Source: Pseudoneobacillus rhizosphaerae (GTDB lineage: Bacteria > Bacillota > Bacilli > Bacillales > Cytobacillaceae). From it: a stretch of DNA of 42,328 bases. The DNA lies in assembly GCF_917563885.1 (NCBI RefSeq), contig NZ_CAKJTG010000032.1, positions 1 through 42,328 of the forward strand, read 5' to 3'. A program made the translations under genes and the position numbers. This document shows positions 25,471 through 35,455 of the stretch, in pieces. The notes below the pieces were generated by a model. The model made no database searches. It saw only the letters and a list, made by a program, of their open reading frames with translations, and was not told the DNA's origin. The number at the start of each line of letters is the position of its first letter. The first letter of the stretch is position 1.

Positions 25471-26553
25471 ATGAGAACGAAACTTGGTTTATTATACGGA
25501 GGCAAGTCTGCCGAACATAAAGTCTCGATGCAAACTGCAATGGCAGTCATTAAAGCTCTTGACTTAGAAAAGTTTGATATACATCCCATTTATATTACAA
25601 CAGAAGGTCAATGGGTTAGAGGACCACAATTAACTGGACCAGTTGATAATATAAAAGCTTTGGAGTTCAATTCGGAAGAGGCGCAATCTCCTACGGCACT
25701 AGCACCGAAGGTATTTAACGGAAATGATCATGATTCACAGGCATTAGATGTCATTTTCCCATTACTCCATGGACCAAATGGAGAGGATGGCACCGTTCAA
25801 GGGCTTTTAGAACTATTGAACCTACCATATGTCGGAAATGGGGTACTTGCGTCAGCTGCTGGAATGGATAAGGTTTTTATGAAAAATATTTTTGCGCAAG
25901 CAGATTTAGCTCAGGTCGCCTATGTTTCATTTATCAGAAGCGAATGGGAAAAGGAACGAGAAGCAAGCTATTTAAAAGTGGAAGGCCAGTTAGGATATCC
26001 TTGTTTCGTTAAACCTGCAAACCTTGGTTCAAGTGTAGGGATTAGTAAATGTTCGAACCGTGAAGAATTAGAAAATGCGTTTATTGATGCTTTCCAATTT
26101 GATCGCAAGATTATTATTGAAGAAGGTGTTGTGGCAAGGGAAATTGAAGTGGGGATTCTTGGAAATGATGAACCGGAGTGTTCGGTCGCAGGTGAGATTA
26201 TTCCGAAAACAGAATTCTATGATTATAAAGCGAAGTATGAGGATGGGGATACAGCTTTAGTCATACCTGCGGATATTTCCGAAGAAGTGTATGATGAAAT
26301 GAAGGAAATGGCCATCCGAGCCTATAAAGCTTTAGATTGTTCAGGATTGGTGCGTGCCGACTTCTTTTTAACAAAAGAAGGAAAGCTATTAATTAATGAA
26401 GTCAATACAATGCCTGGATTTACGCCATTCAGTATGTTTCCATTACTCTGGAAGCATACAGGTGTAGAGTATCCAGAATTGATCAAGCGACTTGTAGACC
26501 TTGGAACAGAAAGACATAAGGAAAAACAAAATATTAAACATATTTTAGACTAA
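25471..26553 (+). CDS. ddl: D-alanine--D-alanine ligase
   Basis: Joins two D-Ala for the peptidoglycan stem peptide. At 360 aa it is standard length. ATP-grasp features are [14 protein letters not shown] at the N-terminus, [45 protein letters not shown] and the metal-binding [18 protein letters not shown] is 9 bases before ATG, and TGGTAAAAT at 25431 may be an extended -10. murF follows 74 bases on, as in B. subtilis, and consumes its product. Confidence 0.97.
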   Translation: MRTKLGLLYGGKSAEHKVSMQTAMAVIKALDLEKFDIHPIYITTEGQWVRGPQLTGPVDNIKALEFNSEEAQSPTALAPKVFNGNDHDSQALDVIFPLLHGPNGEDGTVQGLLELLNLPYVGNGVLASAAGMDKVFMKNIFAQADLAQVAYVSFIRSEWEKEREASYLKVEGQLGYPCFVKPANLGSSVGISKCSNREELENAFIDAFQFDRKIIIEEGVVAREIEVGILGNDEPECSVAGEIIPKTEFYDYKAKYEDGDTALVIPADISEEVYDEMKEMAIRAYKALDCSGLVRADFFLTKEGKLLINEVNTMPGFTPFSMFPLLWKHTGVEYPELIKRLVDLGTERHKEKQNIKHILD

Positions 26554-26567
26554 AACATACATCATGG

Positions 26568-26599
26568 GTCTGACCGAACTAGTGCTTTTTTGGTCAGGC
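26568..26599 (+). other. Hairpin between ddl and murF
   Basis: GTCTGACC pairs with GGTCAGGC (8 bp, one T-G) around a 16-base loop that holds six T. There is no T run after the stem. It could attenuate murF or mark a processing site. Confidence 0.4.
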
Positions 26600-26627
26600 T
26601 TATTGTTGTATAGGAAGGAGAATTCCC

Positions 26628-28004
26628 ATGATTCAAAGAACAATCAAGCAATTATCGGAAATGATTTCAGTAATAAATGATTATCAGTCTTTTGAAAATA
26701 AAACGATTCAAGGTGTCTGTATCGATACGCGCAACCTGGTTATGGGCAGTTTGTATGTTCCAATTATTGGACAGAATTTTGATGGACATCAATTTGTGGA
26801 GGAAGCGATTAATCAAGGAGTAGCAGCAGCTCTTTGGCAAAGAAATGTTCCGAATCCCCCTGTACATCTACCTATTCTCATCGTAGAAGACACTTTAGAA
26901 GCACTTCAACAATTGGCCAAGAGTTACCGTCATCAATTGAACCTTAAGGTGATTGGGATAACGGGAAGTAACGGAAAAACAACAACGAAAGATATGGTCA
27001 CGAATCTTCTTTCGCTTCAGTATAAGGTTCAGAAAACAGAAGGAAACTATAATAACCACATCGGACTTCCCTTAACAATATTGCAACTAGAGGAAGATAC
27101 TGAGATGTCGGTATTGGAAATGGGAATGAGTGGACGAGGTGAAATAGACTTTTTGTCTAGGCTCGCAAGTCCAGATGCGGTTATCATTACAAATATCGGG
27201 GAGTCGCATTTACTAGATTTAGGTTCTCGTGAGGGGATTGCGGAAGCGAAGCTTGAAATTCTAAATGGTCTTAAAGCTAATGGTAAGATTATTTATTTTG
27301 GCGATGAGCCGTTATTAAGGGATAAATTGGACCACTACGACGGCGATGCAACCCTTTTCACTTTTGGGAAGACTGAAAGCAATACCATTTACCCAACTGA
27401 AATCACGACAACTGATAGTGGAAGTTATTTTAAGGTGAATAATATTGATGAAGTCTATCACTTACCTGTATTAGGGACCCATAATATTATGAATGCACTC
27501 AGTGCGATGCTTGTAGCCAACGAGTTTCATATTCCATTTTCAAAAATTAATGAAGGCTTTAAAAGTTTAAAGCTGACAAATATGAGAATGGAGCTACTGG
27601 AAGGGGCAAATGGTGTAAAAATAATAAATGATGCTTATAATGCAAGTCCTACTTCTGTGAAGGCTGCGATTGAATTAGTCTCCTCACTACCGGGTTATGA
27701 GAAGAAGGTTCTTGTGCTCGGAGATATGCTTGAGCTAGGTCCAGATGAAGTGGATTTTCATTATGAAATTGGGAAGGCGTTACATCCAGAGAAAATTGAT
27801 TTGGTTTATACCTTTGGTAAGTTGGGTAATGAAATAGCAAGAGGTGCAAGAGAAACTCTACAGGAAAACCAAGTCCAAACTTTTACAAATAAACAAACAC
27901 TCATCGAGGAATTAAAAAAACAATCAAAACCAAATACTTTAGTGTTAGTAAAAGCATCAAGAGGAATGAAATTAGAAGAAGTTGTTGTCGGATTACAGAC
28001 CTAG
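26628..28004 (+). CDS. murF: UDP-MurNAc-tripeptide--D-Ala-D-Ala ligase MurF
   Basis: Adds the D-Ala-D-Ala dipeptide to UDP-MurNAc-tripeptide, the last cytoplasmic precursor step. At 458 aa it is standard. The ATP loop is GITGSNGKTTTKD (residues about 110-122). TEGNYNNHIGLPLT, ITNIGESHLLDLGS and NDAYNASPTSVKAA are Mur ligase motifs. The N-terminal domain has the IDTRNLVMGSLYVPI pattern of MurF. SD AAGGAG precedes ATG. The following esterase gene is only 19 bases away. Confidence 0.97.
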   Translation: MIQRTIKQLSEMISVINDYQSFENKTIQGVCIDTRNLVMGSLYVPIIGQNFDGHQFVEEAINQGVAAALWQRNVPNPPVHLPILIVEDTLEALQQLAKSYRHQLNLKVIGITGSNGKTTTKDMVTNLLSLQYKVQKTEGNYNNHIGLPLTILQLEEDTEMSVLEMGMSGRGEIDFLSRLASPDAVIITNIGESHLLDLGSREGIAEAKLEILNGLKANGKIIYFGDEPLLRDKLDHYDGDATLFTFGKTESNTIYPTEITTTDSGSYFKVNNIDEVYHLPVLGTHNIMNALSAMLVANEFHIPFSKINEGFKSLKLTNMRMELLEGANGVKIINDAYNASPTSVKAAIELVSSLPGYEKKVLVLGDMLELGPDEVDFHYEIGKALHPEKIDLVYTFGKLGNEIARGARETLQENQVQTFTNKQTLIEELKKQSKPNTLVLVKASRGMKLEEVVVGLQT

Positions 28005-28023
28005 TAATGAGTGGTGAGCTATA

Positions 28024-28710
28024 ATGATCGGATGTTTATGTATTCATGGATTTACTGGCTCTCCATATGAAGTAGCTCCTCTTGTCGATTTTTTTAAAAA
28101 AAGAACGGATTGGCTACTAAGGATACCAACATTGCCTGGACATGGTGACACCTTGCGGTTAAAAGGGATTTCCTATAGGGAATGGCTGGAACATGCCGAA
28201 GTGGAACTAAAGTGGCTGCTTGATCAATGTGAAAAGGTGTATGTCATTGGGTTCTCTATGGGTGGCATGATTGCCAGTTATTTATCGACAAAATACCCGG
28301 TTGATAAGCTTGTTTTATTAAGTGCGGCTGCTTATTATATTAATCTAAAGCAACTAGCAGAGGATATGAAAGAAATAGTTCGGGACAGTTTTAGAGGAAA
28401 TCTGGCGAGTAACGAGCTATTTCAGCGTTATAAGAAAAAAATAACAGAAACGAACATCGGAGCAACCATCCAATTTCGAAAATTGGTTGCGGAGATTAGA
28501 CCGATGTTACCCGAGGTTAAGGTACCTACCTTGATTGCCCAAGGTGAAGCAGACGGGATTGTTCCAATGAAAAGTGCCCAATATCTATATGAATCCATTG
28601 GAGCAAATAAAAAAGAAATTCTCTATATACCGAAATCGAAACATCATATATGTCATTGCGAAGATAATGAGCTACTTTTCGAGAAAATCCTGTCCTTTTT
28701 AGTCATTTAG
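28024..28710 (+). CDS. Alpha/beta hydrolase (carboxylesterase family)
   Basis: A 228-aa hydrolase. The oxyanion motif is HGFTGSPYE, the nucleophile is Ser in GFSMGG, the acid is Asp in GEADGIVP, and the base is His in KSKHH. This is the Est30/YvaK-like carboxylesterase or monoacylglycerol lipase group. It is the third gene of a likely ddl-murF-esterase transcript (19-base spacing). B. subtilis lacks it at this position. Natural substrate unknown. Confidence 0.87.
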   Translation: MIGCLCIHGFTGSPYEVAPLVDFFKKRTDWLLRIPTLPGHGDTLRLKGISYREWLEHAEVELKWLLDQCEKVYVIGFSMGGMIASYLSTKYPVDKLVLLSAAAYYINLKQLAEDMKEIVRDSFRGNLASNELFQRYKKKITETNIGATIQFRKLVAEIRPMLPEVKVPTLIAQGEADGIVPMKSAQYLYESIGANKKEILYIPKSKHHICHCEDNELLFEKILSFLVI

Positions 28711-29070
28711 AGATGGAAGGAATAATGGTGCTTATTGCCAATCGTTTGCAATTGAATTTATTTGGTGTTATGATTGAAATCAAAGTGTCTAGAGGAAATT
28801 TCTTTTTAAATTTAGGGCATACTCCACAGGGAGAATGTCTTTTTTTGATGATAGCTTGTCTTGCATTAAATGTTGTTTTTCGAAACACACTAAAACTGTA
28901 AACTAGAGTTTCGTGCTCTTTATATGAACTATACATTAGTTCCCATGTGACTTAAATGATTCGCACTATAAGTGTATTGAAAAATAACAAAATTTACGAA
29001 AAGACCTTACTGATAGACGTATGGTAAGAAATTTTTTAAATATAAGGCTTTACGAAGGAGAATGAAAATA
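28711..29070. other. Gene-poor stretch before cshA
   Basis: No convincing gene is visible in this 360-base stretch. Two open frames of about 60-77 codons overlap on opposite strands at 28703-28936, and neither has homology I recognise. Near 29008-29036 a short stem (CTTAC with GTAAG, flanking ATA/TAT) followed by AAATTTTTT could be a weak attenuator in the cshA leader. Confidence 0.4.
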
Positions 29071-30570
29071 TTGGCAAGATTTGAAGATTTAGGTATAAGT
29101 CAAGATACGATGAAATCATTAAAAAGAATGGGGTTTGAGGAATCAACTCCAATTCAAGCAGAAACAATTCCTGTAGCTTTATCAGGTAAGGACTTGATCG
29201 GACAAGCGCAAACAGGAACAGGGAAAACAGCAGCATTTGGTATTCCGTTAGTGGATAAAATTGATCCAAAGATTAACGGTATCCAAGGAATTATTATTGC
29301 ACCAACGCGTGAGTTAGCGATTCAAGTTTCTGAAGAGCTTTACAAAGTTGGGTACGGTAAAAGAGCTCAAGTCCTTCCGATTTACGGTGGGCAAGATATT
29401 AGCAGACAAATTCGATCGCTTAAGAAAAATCCACATATTATTGTTGGTACACCTGGTCGTGTGCTGGATCATATTAACCGTAAAACCATGGATCTTTCTA
29501 AAGTTCACACCGTGATTTTAGATGAAGCAGATGAAATGTTAAACATGGGCTTTATTGAGGATATTGAGTCGATTCTTTCTCAAACTCCTTCAGAACGCCA
29601 AACTTTACTTTTCTCAGCAACAATGCCAGGACCAATTCGCAAAATTGCCGATCGTTTCATGAAGGATCCGGAAGTTATTAAAGTGAAAACGAAAGAGATG
29701 ACTGTCCCTCTTATCGATCAATTCTATATTGAAGTACAAGAAAGAAATAAATTTGATACGTTAACAAGAATATTGGATATCCAATCCCCTGAATTAGCTA
29801 TTATTTTTGGAAGAACGAAGCGTCGTGTTGACGAGCTTTCAGATGCGTTAACTCAAAGAGGATATACAGCAGAAGGAATTCATGGTGACTTAAGCCAAGC
29901 AAAACGTATTTCTGTACTGAAGAAGTTTAAAGATGGTTCCATTGATATCCTAGTAGCGACAGATGTGGCTGCTCGTGGATTGGACATTTCTGGAGTTACT
30001 CATGTATTCAACTTCGATATTCCACAAGATCCTGAAAGTTATGTTCACCGTATTGGTAGAACAGGTAGAGCTGGTAAAGCAGGAGAAGCAATCACGTTTA
30101 TCACACCACGTGAGAAGTCTTTCTTAGACATTCTTGAAAGAACGACAAGATCAAAAATGGAGCGCATGAAGCCACCAAGCTTAGATGAAGCTCTAGAAGG
30201 TCAACAAAAAGCAGCACTTGATAAAATTATGGCCGCTATTGAAAGCAACAACCTTCAATTCTATAAGCGTATGGCTGACCAGATTTTAGAAGAGCATGAT
30301 GCTTCAACTGTAGTAGCAGCTGTATTAAAGATGCTTACGAAAGAACCGGATACAACTCCAATTAAATTAACTGAAGAATCGCCACAACAACGTCGCGATA
30401 GAAAGCCACAAGATCGTGATCGTCGTAGAAATTATAAAGATTCTAATGCAGGCGGTGCAGCGCGTAAAAAGAGCCCAGCACGTCAAGGTCAAGGACGTAA
30501 ACCGAGCGGCGGTACTGGCGGTAGCACTGGATCTGGTAAATCATCAAAGCCTAGAAGTTTTAACCGTTAA
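29071..30570 (+). CDS. cshA: DEAD-box RNA helicase CshA
   Basis: An ATP-dependent RNA helicase of ribosome assembly and the RNA degradosome. The 499-aa protein has all DEAD-box motifs: the Q motif (GFEESTPIQ), [30 protein letters not shown] and [10 protein letters not shown]. The C-terminal tail after about residue 430 is Arg/Lys/Gly rich, as expected for RNA binding. TTG 29071 was chosen ([10 protein letters not shown]) because the ATG at 29062 is one base from the SD AAGGAG. Position after murF matches B. subtilis (ydbR). Confidence 0.96.
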   Translation: MARFEDLGISQDTMKSLKRMGFEESTPIQAETIPVALSGKDLIGQAQTGTGKTAAFGIPLVDKIDPKINGIQGIIIAPTRELAIQVSEELYKVGYGKRAQVLPIYGGQDISRQIRSLKKNPHIIVGTPGRVLDHINRKTMDLSKVHTVILDEADEMLNMGFIEDIESILSQTPSERQTLLFSATMPGPIRKIADRFMKDPEVIKVKTKEMTVPLIDQFYIEVQERNKFDTLTRILDIQSPELAIIFGRTKRRVDELSDALTQRGYTAEGIHGDLSQAKRISVLKKFKDGSIDILVATDVAARGLDISGVTHVFNFDIPQDPESYVHRIGRTGRAGKAGEAITFITPREKSFLDILERTTRSKMERMKPPSLDEALEGQQKAALDKIMAAIESNNLQFYKRMADQILEEHDASTVVAAVLKMLTKEPDTTPIKLTEESPQQRRDRKPQDRDRRRNYKDSNAGGAARKKSPARQGQGRKPSGGTGGSTGSGKSSKPRSFNR

Positions 30571-30582
30571 TTAGAAACAAAT

Positions 30583-30619
30583 AAAAAAAGAACATGATAA
30601 CGTTCATGTTCTTTTTTTT
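30583..30619. terminator. Bidirectional terminator between cshA and the rhomboid gene
   Basis: An A-tract plus GAACATGA pairs with TCATGTTC plus a T-tract, around a 6-base loop. It can work on both strands between these convergent genes. Confidence 0.9.
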
Positions 30620-30633
30620 ATCCTTTTTCCTCA

Positions 30634-31218
30634 TTATTTCTTTAAAAGTATAGCTCCAATTAAATATCCTGAAATTAATCCGAAAATATGTGCGGTAACG
30701 TTTATATTAGGTTGTAAAAACGTCATAATGATACTAAGGATAGCGATGGTTTTTACTAATTGAGCATTTTCACGGGAAAGCATCGATTTTCGAAATGAAA
30801 TAATCGCTAAATAATAACCAAAAAGACCAAAAATCGCACCACTTGAGCCTACATGAATATAAGTGAGAGGTTGTATAAGGAAGGTAGCTATATTTGCAGC
30901 GATTCCAGAAACAAGGTAAATAGTTAGAAAACGGCCTTTTCCTGCGATTCTTTCTAATGCTGGTCCGAAAAGAACTAAGGAAAAGCTATTAAATAGTAAA
31001 TGAGTAAAGCCGCTATGTAAAAAAATAGGGGTAAGAAGCCGCCAAAACTCACCATGTGCTACATATAAATTCACACCAGAAAACGTTTCGTATATCCACG
31101 TCCTAGGAAGGAAAGGGATATATCCAATAACAAATACTAACAAATTAATGAAGATTATGACTGAAACTATCGGATAAAATCGCAGGAATTCTTTAAAGCT
31201 TTCTGTACGAGTAAACAT
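30634..31218 (-). CDS. ydcA: Rhomboid family intramembrane serine protease (YdcA-like)
   Basis: A 194-aa membrane protease with six predicted membrane segments. The catalytic dyad is Ser126 in GSSGAIFG and His177 in TAHIFG. The L1-loop motif GEFWRLLTPIFLH and the HLLFNSFSLVLFG helix match rhomboids. It is divergent from acpS, as ydcA is in B. subtilis. Substrate unknown. Confidence 0.92.
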   Translation of the reverse strand: MFTRTESFKEFLRFYPIVSVIIFINLLVFVIGYIPFLPRTWIYETFSGVNLYVAHGEFWRLLTPIFLHSGFTHLLFNSFSLVLFGPALERIAGKGRFLTIYLVSGIAANIATFLIQPLTYIHVGSSGAIFGLFGYYLAIISFRKSMLSRENAQLVKTIAILSIIMTFLQPNINVTAHIFGLISGYLIGAILLKK

Positions 31219-31291
31219 AAATGCCCCCCTGAAAAAAGAAGTTTGTACTAATGGTTATGCAGATTAAACCTATTTAGAAGGATGTTGAATA

Positions 31292-31672
31292 ATGATTTCG
31301 GGAATTGGTATCGATATTATTGAATTGAACCGTATTAAAACCATTATAGATAGACAACCAAAATTTATACAACGGATATTAACTGAGAATGAGCTGTTAG
31401 TTTTTGAAAAATTATCTGCTGAAAGAAAAGTTGAATTTCTGGCGGGAAGATTTGCTGCAAAGGAAGCATATGCTAAAGCAAATGGGACCGGAATCGGAAA
31501 CCAACTTTCCTTTCTTGATATCGAAATTCAGCCAGATTCTTTTGGAAAACCACAAATTGTTGCACCGAATAATAAAGGTGTACATCTTTCTATTTCTCAT
31601 AGTAGAGAGTATGCGGTTGCCCAAGTAGTAATAGAAGGCTGTTTTCGCAAAGATTGTTGCTTTTCGAACTAA
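31292..31672 (+). CDS. acpS: Holo-[acyl-carrier-protein] synthase
   Basis: Transfers 4'-phosphopantetheine from CoA to the acyl carrier protein. At 126 aa it is a normal AcpS, with magnesium ligands Asp8 (GIGIDIIEL) and Glu58 ([11 protein letters not shown]), plus [12 protein letters not shown] near the end. The tail [11 protein letters not shown] is slightly unusual in having three Cys. ATG 31292 has SD AAGGATG. Position between rhomboid and ydcC matches B. subtilis. Confidence 0.96.
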   Translation: MISGIGIDIIELNRIKTIIDRQPKFIQRILTENELLVFEKLSAERKVEFLAGRFAAKEAYAKANGTGIGNQLSFLDIEIQPDSFGKPQIVAPNNKGVHLSISHSREYAVAQVVIEGCFRKDCCFSN

Positions 31673-31842
31673 GTTTAAACCCGTATTTATTAAGGCTTCG
31701 GGGCATCTTTTCGTCATTGTATTCAAATTTTTATGTGCTCTACCTTTATTTTGTTTGGTATTTTAGTAGCAATAGCAACAAAGTTTACGAAAAGAGCCTA
31801 ATCAAAAAAATTAAAATTTTTCAAGCTTGTCATCCATGTCCG

Positions 31843-31871
31843 TCATAATCCCTCAGGTTGTCTCATATATT
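31843..31871 (+). promoter_or_regulatory. Candidate sigma-E promoter of the ydcC-type gene
   Basis: TCATAAT and CATATATT have exactly 16 bases between ATA and CATA, as in the sigma-E consensus (ATA, 16 bases, CATAnnnT). It lies about 117 bases before the lipoprotein start. B. subtilis ydcC is known as a sigma-E gene. Confidence 0.6.
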
Positions 31872-31987
31872 CATAGTGCAATAGGGGAGACAAGGCTATG
31901 CTTGGACGAAAGGAATTTCCTTTCGCAAAGAATTGCCATGTCGTCTCTCTATATACGTATGAAATGAGACAAGAAGGGGTTGAAGGA

Positions 31988-33004
31988 ATGAAAAGGAAGT
32001 TGTTCCTGCTATTCGTTGGGCTAATGGTAATGTTTGTACTAGCAGCATGTGGTGCAAAATCACAAGAAGATGTGGTGAAGGAACTAAATAGCAAGTTGGG
32101 TGATTTAGATAGCTATAAGGTCAATGCTAAGATGACCTTACAAATGGGTGCAGAACCACAAGTTTATAATGTGGAAATCTGGCATAAGGACCCTACTTAT
32201 TATCGTGTAAACTTGAAGAATGCAAAGCAAGATCAAAGTCAAATGATCTTACGCAATGATGAAGGAGTATTCGTTTTAACGCCTGCGTTAAATAAAAGTT
32301 TTAAATTCCAAAGTGACTGGCCGCAAAATAGCAGTCAAGCCTACCTTTATGAATCATTAATTGCAGATATCATTGAGGATAAAGAAGCGAAATTTGAAGC
32401 GACTAAAGATCATTATGTCTTTGAAACAAAGACACGATATCAAAATAATAAAATGCTACCACTACAAGAAATTAAGTTAAACAAAAAGGATTTATCTCCA
32501 AGTCAGGTGAAAGTGATGGATCCAGATCGTAATGCACTAGTGACTGTCGAATTTGAGAAAGTGAAATTTGATGCTAGCTTTGATAAAGATGACTTTGATA
32601 TGAAAAATAACATGACTAGAGCTAATATTGGATTACCGGCAATGGCTGAAGTGAAAAATAATGAATTTACCGTTAAATATCCATCTGCAGAAATTCAAGG
32701 TGTAGGTTTAATTGATGAAGATGAAGTGGCAATTGAAGATGGAAAACGTGTGATTTTAACATACGGTGGTGGAGAAAAATCATACACCTTAATCCAAGAA
32801 AGAGCAGTAGCTGTTGAAACAATTGGCACCTCTTCCCTTGTAAATGGTGAACCAATTGATTTAGGCTTCACTATCGGGGCATTAACTGAGCGTTCCATTA
32901 CCTGGACCCAAGATGGTGTGGATTACAAGCTTGCTTCCAACGACCTAACTCCAGAAGAAATGGTTATGGTAGCTCGTTCTGTTGAGGTAAATGGGGTAAA
33001 ATAA
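31988..33004 (+). CDS. ydcC: Sporulation-associated lipoprotein (YdcC/GerS-like)
   Basis: A 338-aa lipoprotein with signal MKRKLFLLFVGLMVMFVLAAC, lipidated at Cys21. The mature part has a LolA/LolB-like fold pattern (YKVNAKMTLQMG, VYNVEIWHKDPTYYRV, MILRNDEGVFVLTP). GerS of C. difficile belongs to the same superfamily. ATG 31988 was chosen because it gives a proper signal peptide and has AAGGGG 8 bases upstream; the frame is open 30 codons further. Position between acpS and alr matches B. subtilis. Expression in the mother cell is likely, given the sigma-E-like promoter. Confidence 0.88.
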   Translation: MKRKLFLLFVGLMVMFVLAACGAKSQEDVVKELNSKLGDLDSYKVNAKMTLQMGAEPQVYNVEIWHKDPTYYRVNLKNAKQDQSQMILRNDEGVFVLTPALNKSFKFQSDWPQNSSQAYLYESLIADIIEDKEAKFEATKDHYVFETKTRYQNNKMLPLQEIKLNKKDLSPSQVKVMDPDRNALVTVEFEKVKFDASFDKDDFDMKNNMTRANIGLPAMAEVKNNEFTVKYPSAEIQGVGLIDEDEVAIEDGKRVILTYGGGEKSYTLIQERAVAVETIGTSSLVNGEPIDLGFTIGALTERSITWTQDGVDYKLASNDLTPEEMVMVARSVEVNGVK

Positions 33005-33016
33005 CAACCCAAGCTA

Positions 33017-33045
33017 AAAGCAGGCCTTTATATGAGGTCTGCTTT
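33017..33045 (+). terminator. Probable terminator of ydcC
   Basis: An 11-bp stem (33017-33027 with 33035-33045, one G-T pair), followed by a mixed T-rich stretch. Confidence 0.7.
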
Positions 33046-33208
33046 ACCTTTGTTTAAAAATAAAATAGTTATTATTGATGATTTATATAGGTTTGGAAAA
33101 GGTATAGAATAGGTAAAAGAATCGATGACACATTAGGATTCTTGAGTGCCAAAAACAGTTAGAAAGAGGTAGACGATAACGCAAGACACTCTAAGGGTAA
33201 AAAACGAT

Positions 33209-33237
33209 TTGACAAGCGGTACAAAACAGTTTAATAA
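33209..33237 (+). promoter_or_regulatory. Promoter of alr
   Basis: TTGACA (33209-33214) and TAATAA (33232-33237) are separated by 17 bases, about 35 bases before alr. Confidence 0.7.
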
Positions 33238-33272
33238 TCGATACATTAAGTTTTATGTATATAGGAAGTGGA

Positions 33273-34442
33273 ATGATGGAGCAAGGTTATTTTTATCGAG
33301 ATACGTGGGCAGAAGTCGATTTAGATGCAATTAAGGAAAACGTTCAATCGATCAAACGGATCCTCCCGAATGAGGTTCAGTTTATTGCGGTTGTGAAAGC
33401 AAATGCTTATGGCCATGGCGCTGTTCAAGTTGCTCAAACCGCACTACAGGCTGGTGCAACCTATTTAGCAGTTGCTTTTTTAGATGAAGCTCTTGCGCTA
33501 CGAGAACAAGGGATTGATGCACCTATACTTGTATTAGGAGCTAGTCGTCCGAGGGATGTAAGTGTAGCTGCCCAACATCACGTAACATTAACAGCTTTTC
33601 GGACCGATTGGTTTACTGAGGCTCAACAATTTCTTGAGAAAAATCAAGTTTTAAATGTACATGTAAAAATAGATACAGGTATGGGCAGAATTGGCATAAG
33701 AGATAAAGAAGAAGTGAAAGCTATTTGTGATTTTGTAAAAAAAGATAGTCGGTTTTTCTTAGAAGGAGTCTTTACCCATTTTGCCACCGCTGATGAATTA
33801 GACGATAACTATTTGCGTGGTCAGCACCAAAGGTTTCTTGAAATTCTATCTGTTTTTAAAGAAAAACCAAAGTTGATCCATTGCAGTAATAGTGCAGCAA
33901 CCTTAAGATTTCCATTTGCTTTATTTAATGGTGTCAGAGTTGGAATTGCGATGTACGGTTTAACTCCTTCGAGAGAAATGGAGCCATTACTTCCTTTCGA
34001 ATTAAAAGAAGCTTTCAGTCTTCATTCGCAGCTTGTACACGTGAAAAAGCTTCAAAAGGGTGAGAAGGTAAGCTATGGAGCTACCTATGAGACTGGCGAA
34101 AAGGAGTGGATTGGCACCGTCCCAATCGGCTATGCGGATGGGTGGATACGTAGACTACAGGGACAAGAGGTAATCGTCGAAGGAAAAAGAACGAAGATTG
34201 TTGGAAGAATATGCATGGATCAATGCATGATTAACCTCCCTCATGCTCTCCCCGTCGGTACAAAGGTTACGTTAATTGGAAAGCAACAAGATGAGAATAT
34301 TTCATGTAATGAAATAGCTCAAAAGCTTGAAACGATTAATTATGAGATTCCATGTATTATCTCAAATCGTGTTCCAAGAGTGTACATGCGTTCTGGTAAA
34401 ATGGTTGAACTTCAAAACCCTTTATTACACAATGACCACTGA
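33273..34442 (+). CDS. alr: Alanine racemase
   Basis: A PLP enzyme that supplies D-alanine for Ddl and the cell wall. At 389 aa it is standard. The PLP lysine is Lys42 in [10 protein letters not shown], and the catalytic Tyr is in [33 protein letters not shown] and [13 protein letters not shown] are family motifs. ATG 33273 and the adjacent ATG 33276 both fit SD AGGAAGTG; the ATG at 33255 lies before the SD. It precedes endoAI-endoA, as in B. subtilis. Confidence 0.96.
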   Translation: MMEQGYFYRDTWAEVDLDAIKENVQSIKRILPNEVQFIAVVKANAYGHGAVQVAQTALQAGATYLAVAFLDEALALREQGIDAPILVLGASRPRDVSVAAQHHVTLTAFRTDWFTEAQQFLEKNQVLNVHVKIDTGMGRIGIRDKEEVKAICDFVKKDSRFFLEGVFTHFATADELDDNYLRGQHQRFLEILSVFKEKPKLIHCSNSAATLRFPFALFNGVRVGIAMYGLTPSREMEPLLPFELKEAFSLHSQLVHVKKLQKGEKVSYGATYETGEKEWIGTVPIGYADGWIRRLQGQEVIVEGKRTKIVGRICMDQCMINLPHALPVGTKVTLIGKQQDENISCNEIAQKLETINYEIPCIISNRVPRVYMRSGKMVELQNPLLHNDH

Positions 34443-34595
34443 ATGGCAAAATAGCATAAAAAGTCTGTATAAAAAGTTGATTTTTAAGCGGATAATACAG
34501 AAGTACTCTTAAAATACTTTGCATATCGTAGGATTGATGGTATTATTAAAACTGGTAAGTATAATGGTGTGTAGTGATGGCGGAGGTGTATGTTT

Positions 34596-34877
34596 GTGTC
34601 TGAATCCAGCGCAACAACGGAAATCTTAGTGGAATTACCGCAACATTTATTAAACGAGTTAGATGGTTTTGTTAAACAAGAGAATGTAAACCGAAGTGAA
34701 CTCATTTATCAAGCAACGAAAATGTACTTGCGCGAACGGAAAAAGAGACAAATTCGTGAAGCCATGAGAAGAGGCTATATGGAAATGGCAAAGATTAATC
34801 TTACCATTGCATCCGAAGCATTCTTAGCGGAGTACGAAGCGGGACACACAGTAGAACGTCTTGTTAGCGGAGGATAA
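34596..34877 (+). CDS. ndoAI: Antitoxin EndoAI (NdoAI, MazE-type)
   Basis: A ribbon-helix-helix antitoxin that binds and neutralises EndoA. From GTG 34596 the protein is 93 aa, the length of B. subtilis EndoAI, and begins SESSATTE as there. The C-terminal half ([22 protein letters not shown]) is nearly identical to B. subtilis. SD GGAGGTG is 7 bases before GTG and only one base before the upstream ATG 34590, which rules that start out. Confidence 0.94.
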   Translation: MSESSATTEILVELPQHLLNELDGFVKQENVNRSELIYQATKMYLRERKKRQIREAMRRGYMEMAKINLTIASEAFLAEYEAGHTVERLVSGG

Positions 34878-34881
34878 TCCG

Positions 34882-35232
34882 TTGATTGTGAAGCGTGGTG
34901 ACGTATATTTTGCTGACCTATCCCCAGTTGTTGGTTCAGAACAAGGCGGCGTCCGACCAGTACTTGTCATCCAAAACGACATCGGGAACCGGTTTAGTCC
35001 CACCGTCATTGTTGCAGCAATCACAGCTCAAATCCAAAAAGCAAAGCTGCCAACTCATGTCGAAATTGATGCGAAACGTTATGGTTTTGAACGGGATTCC
35101 GTTATTCTGCTAGAACAGATTCGTACAATTGATAAGCAGCGGTTAACCGATAAGATTACTCATCTTGATGACGAAATGATGGAAAAAGTGGATGAAGCCC
35201 TACAAGTTAGCTTAGGTCTTATCGAGTTTTAA
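34882..35232 (+). CDS. ndoA: mRNA interferase EndoA (NdoA, MazF)
   Basis: A sequence-specific RNase toxin (UACAU in B. subtilis). It is 116 aa, as in B. subtilis, and almost identical to it. Catalytic Arg25 ([12 protein letters not shown]) and Thr48 (VAAITAQIQ) are present. It starts at TTG 34882 with SD GGAGG (34869-34873) formed by the last codons of endoAI, so translation is coupled. Strong conservation and position upstream of the sigB locus match B. subtilis. Confidence 0.97.
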   Translation: MIVKRGDVYFADLSPVVGSEQGGVRPVLVIQNDIGNRFSPTVIVAAITAQIQKAKLPTHVEIDAKRYGFERDSVILLEQIRTIDKQRLTDKITHLDDEMMEKVDEALQVSLGLIEF

Positions 35233-35241
35233 AGAATCATC

Positions 35242-35262
35242 AACGCTCTTTTATAGAGCGTT
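35242..35262 (+). other. Hairpin after endoA
   Basis: AACGCTCT pairs with AGAGCGTT around a 5-base loop, with a weak T stretch behind it. It is the first of two hairpins after endoA. Confidence 0.6.
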
Positions 35263-35300
35263 TCTACATACTAAACGTAATATACTGGTGTATCTGCAAA

Positions 35301-35329
35301 AGACAAGCAACCGAGGCTTGTCTTTTTTT
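35301..35329 (+). terminator. Terminator of alr-endoAI-endoA
   Basis: AGACAAGC (35301-35308) pairs with GCTTGTCT (35316-35323), followed by a run of seven T. In B. subtilis rsbR begins in this interval; here the transcript ends. Confidence 0.92.
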
Positions 35330-35388
35330 AATTGTTTTGAAAAAAAGAGAATCGAGACAATTCTACAATCATAATCATCAAAAGAGAG

Positions 35389-35414
35389 GTTTAGGCGGAA
35401 AAATATTGGGGTAA
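35389..35414 (+). promoter_or_regulatory. Sigma-B promoter of rsbV-rsbW-sigB
   Basis: GTTTAG (35389-35394) and GGGTAA (35409-35414) are separated by 14 bases, close to the sigma-B consensus (GTTTAA, 12-15 bases, GGGTAT). It lies about 42 bases before rsbV, so the operon should be autoregulated, as in B. subtilis. Confidence 0.8.
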
Positions 35415-35455
35415 TTAAAATACATGACTACTATCAAAAAAAGCGGAGGTCAGGT

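Noticed and set aside
28713..28901. Small gene after the esterase (62 codons), with an opposing frame at 28703-28936
   Set aside because: No family resemblance, no terminator, weak SD, and overlapping open frames on both strands suggest chance.
31654..31848. Small open frame after acpS
   Set aside because: It overlaps the acpS end in another frame, is low-complexity Phe/Tyr/Leu, and has no SD.
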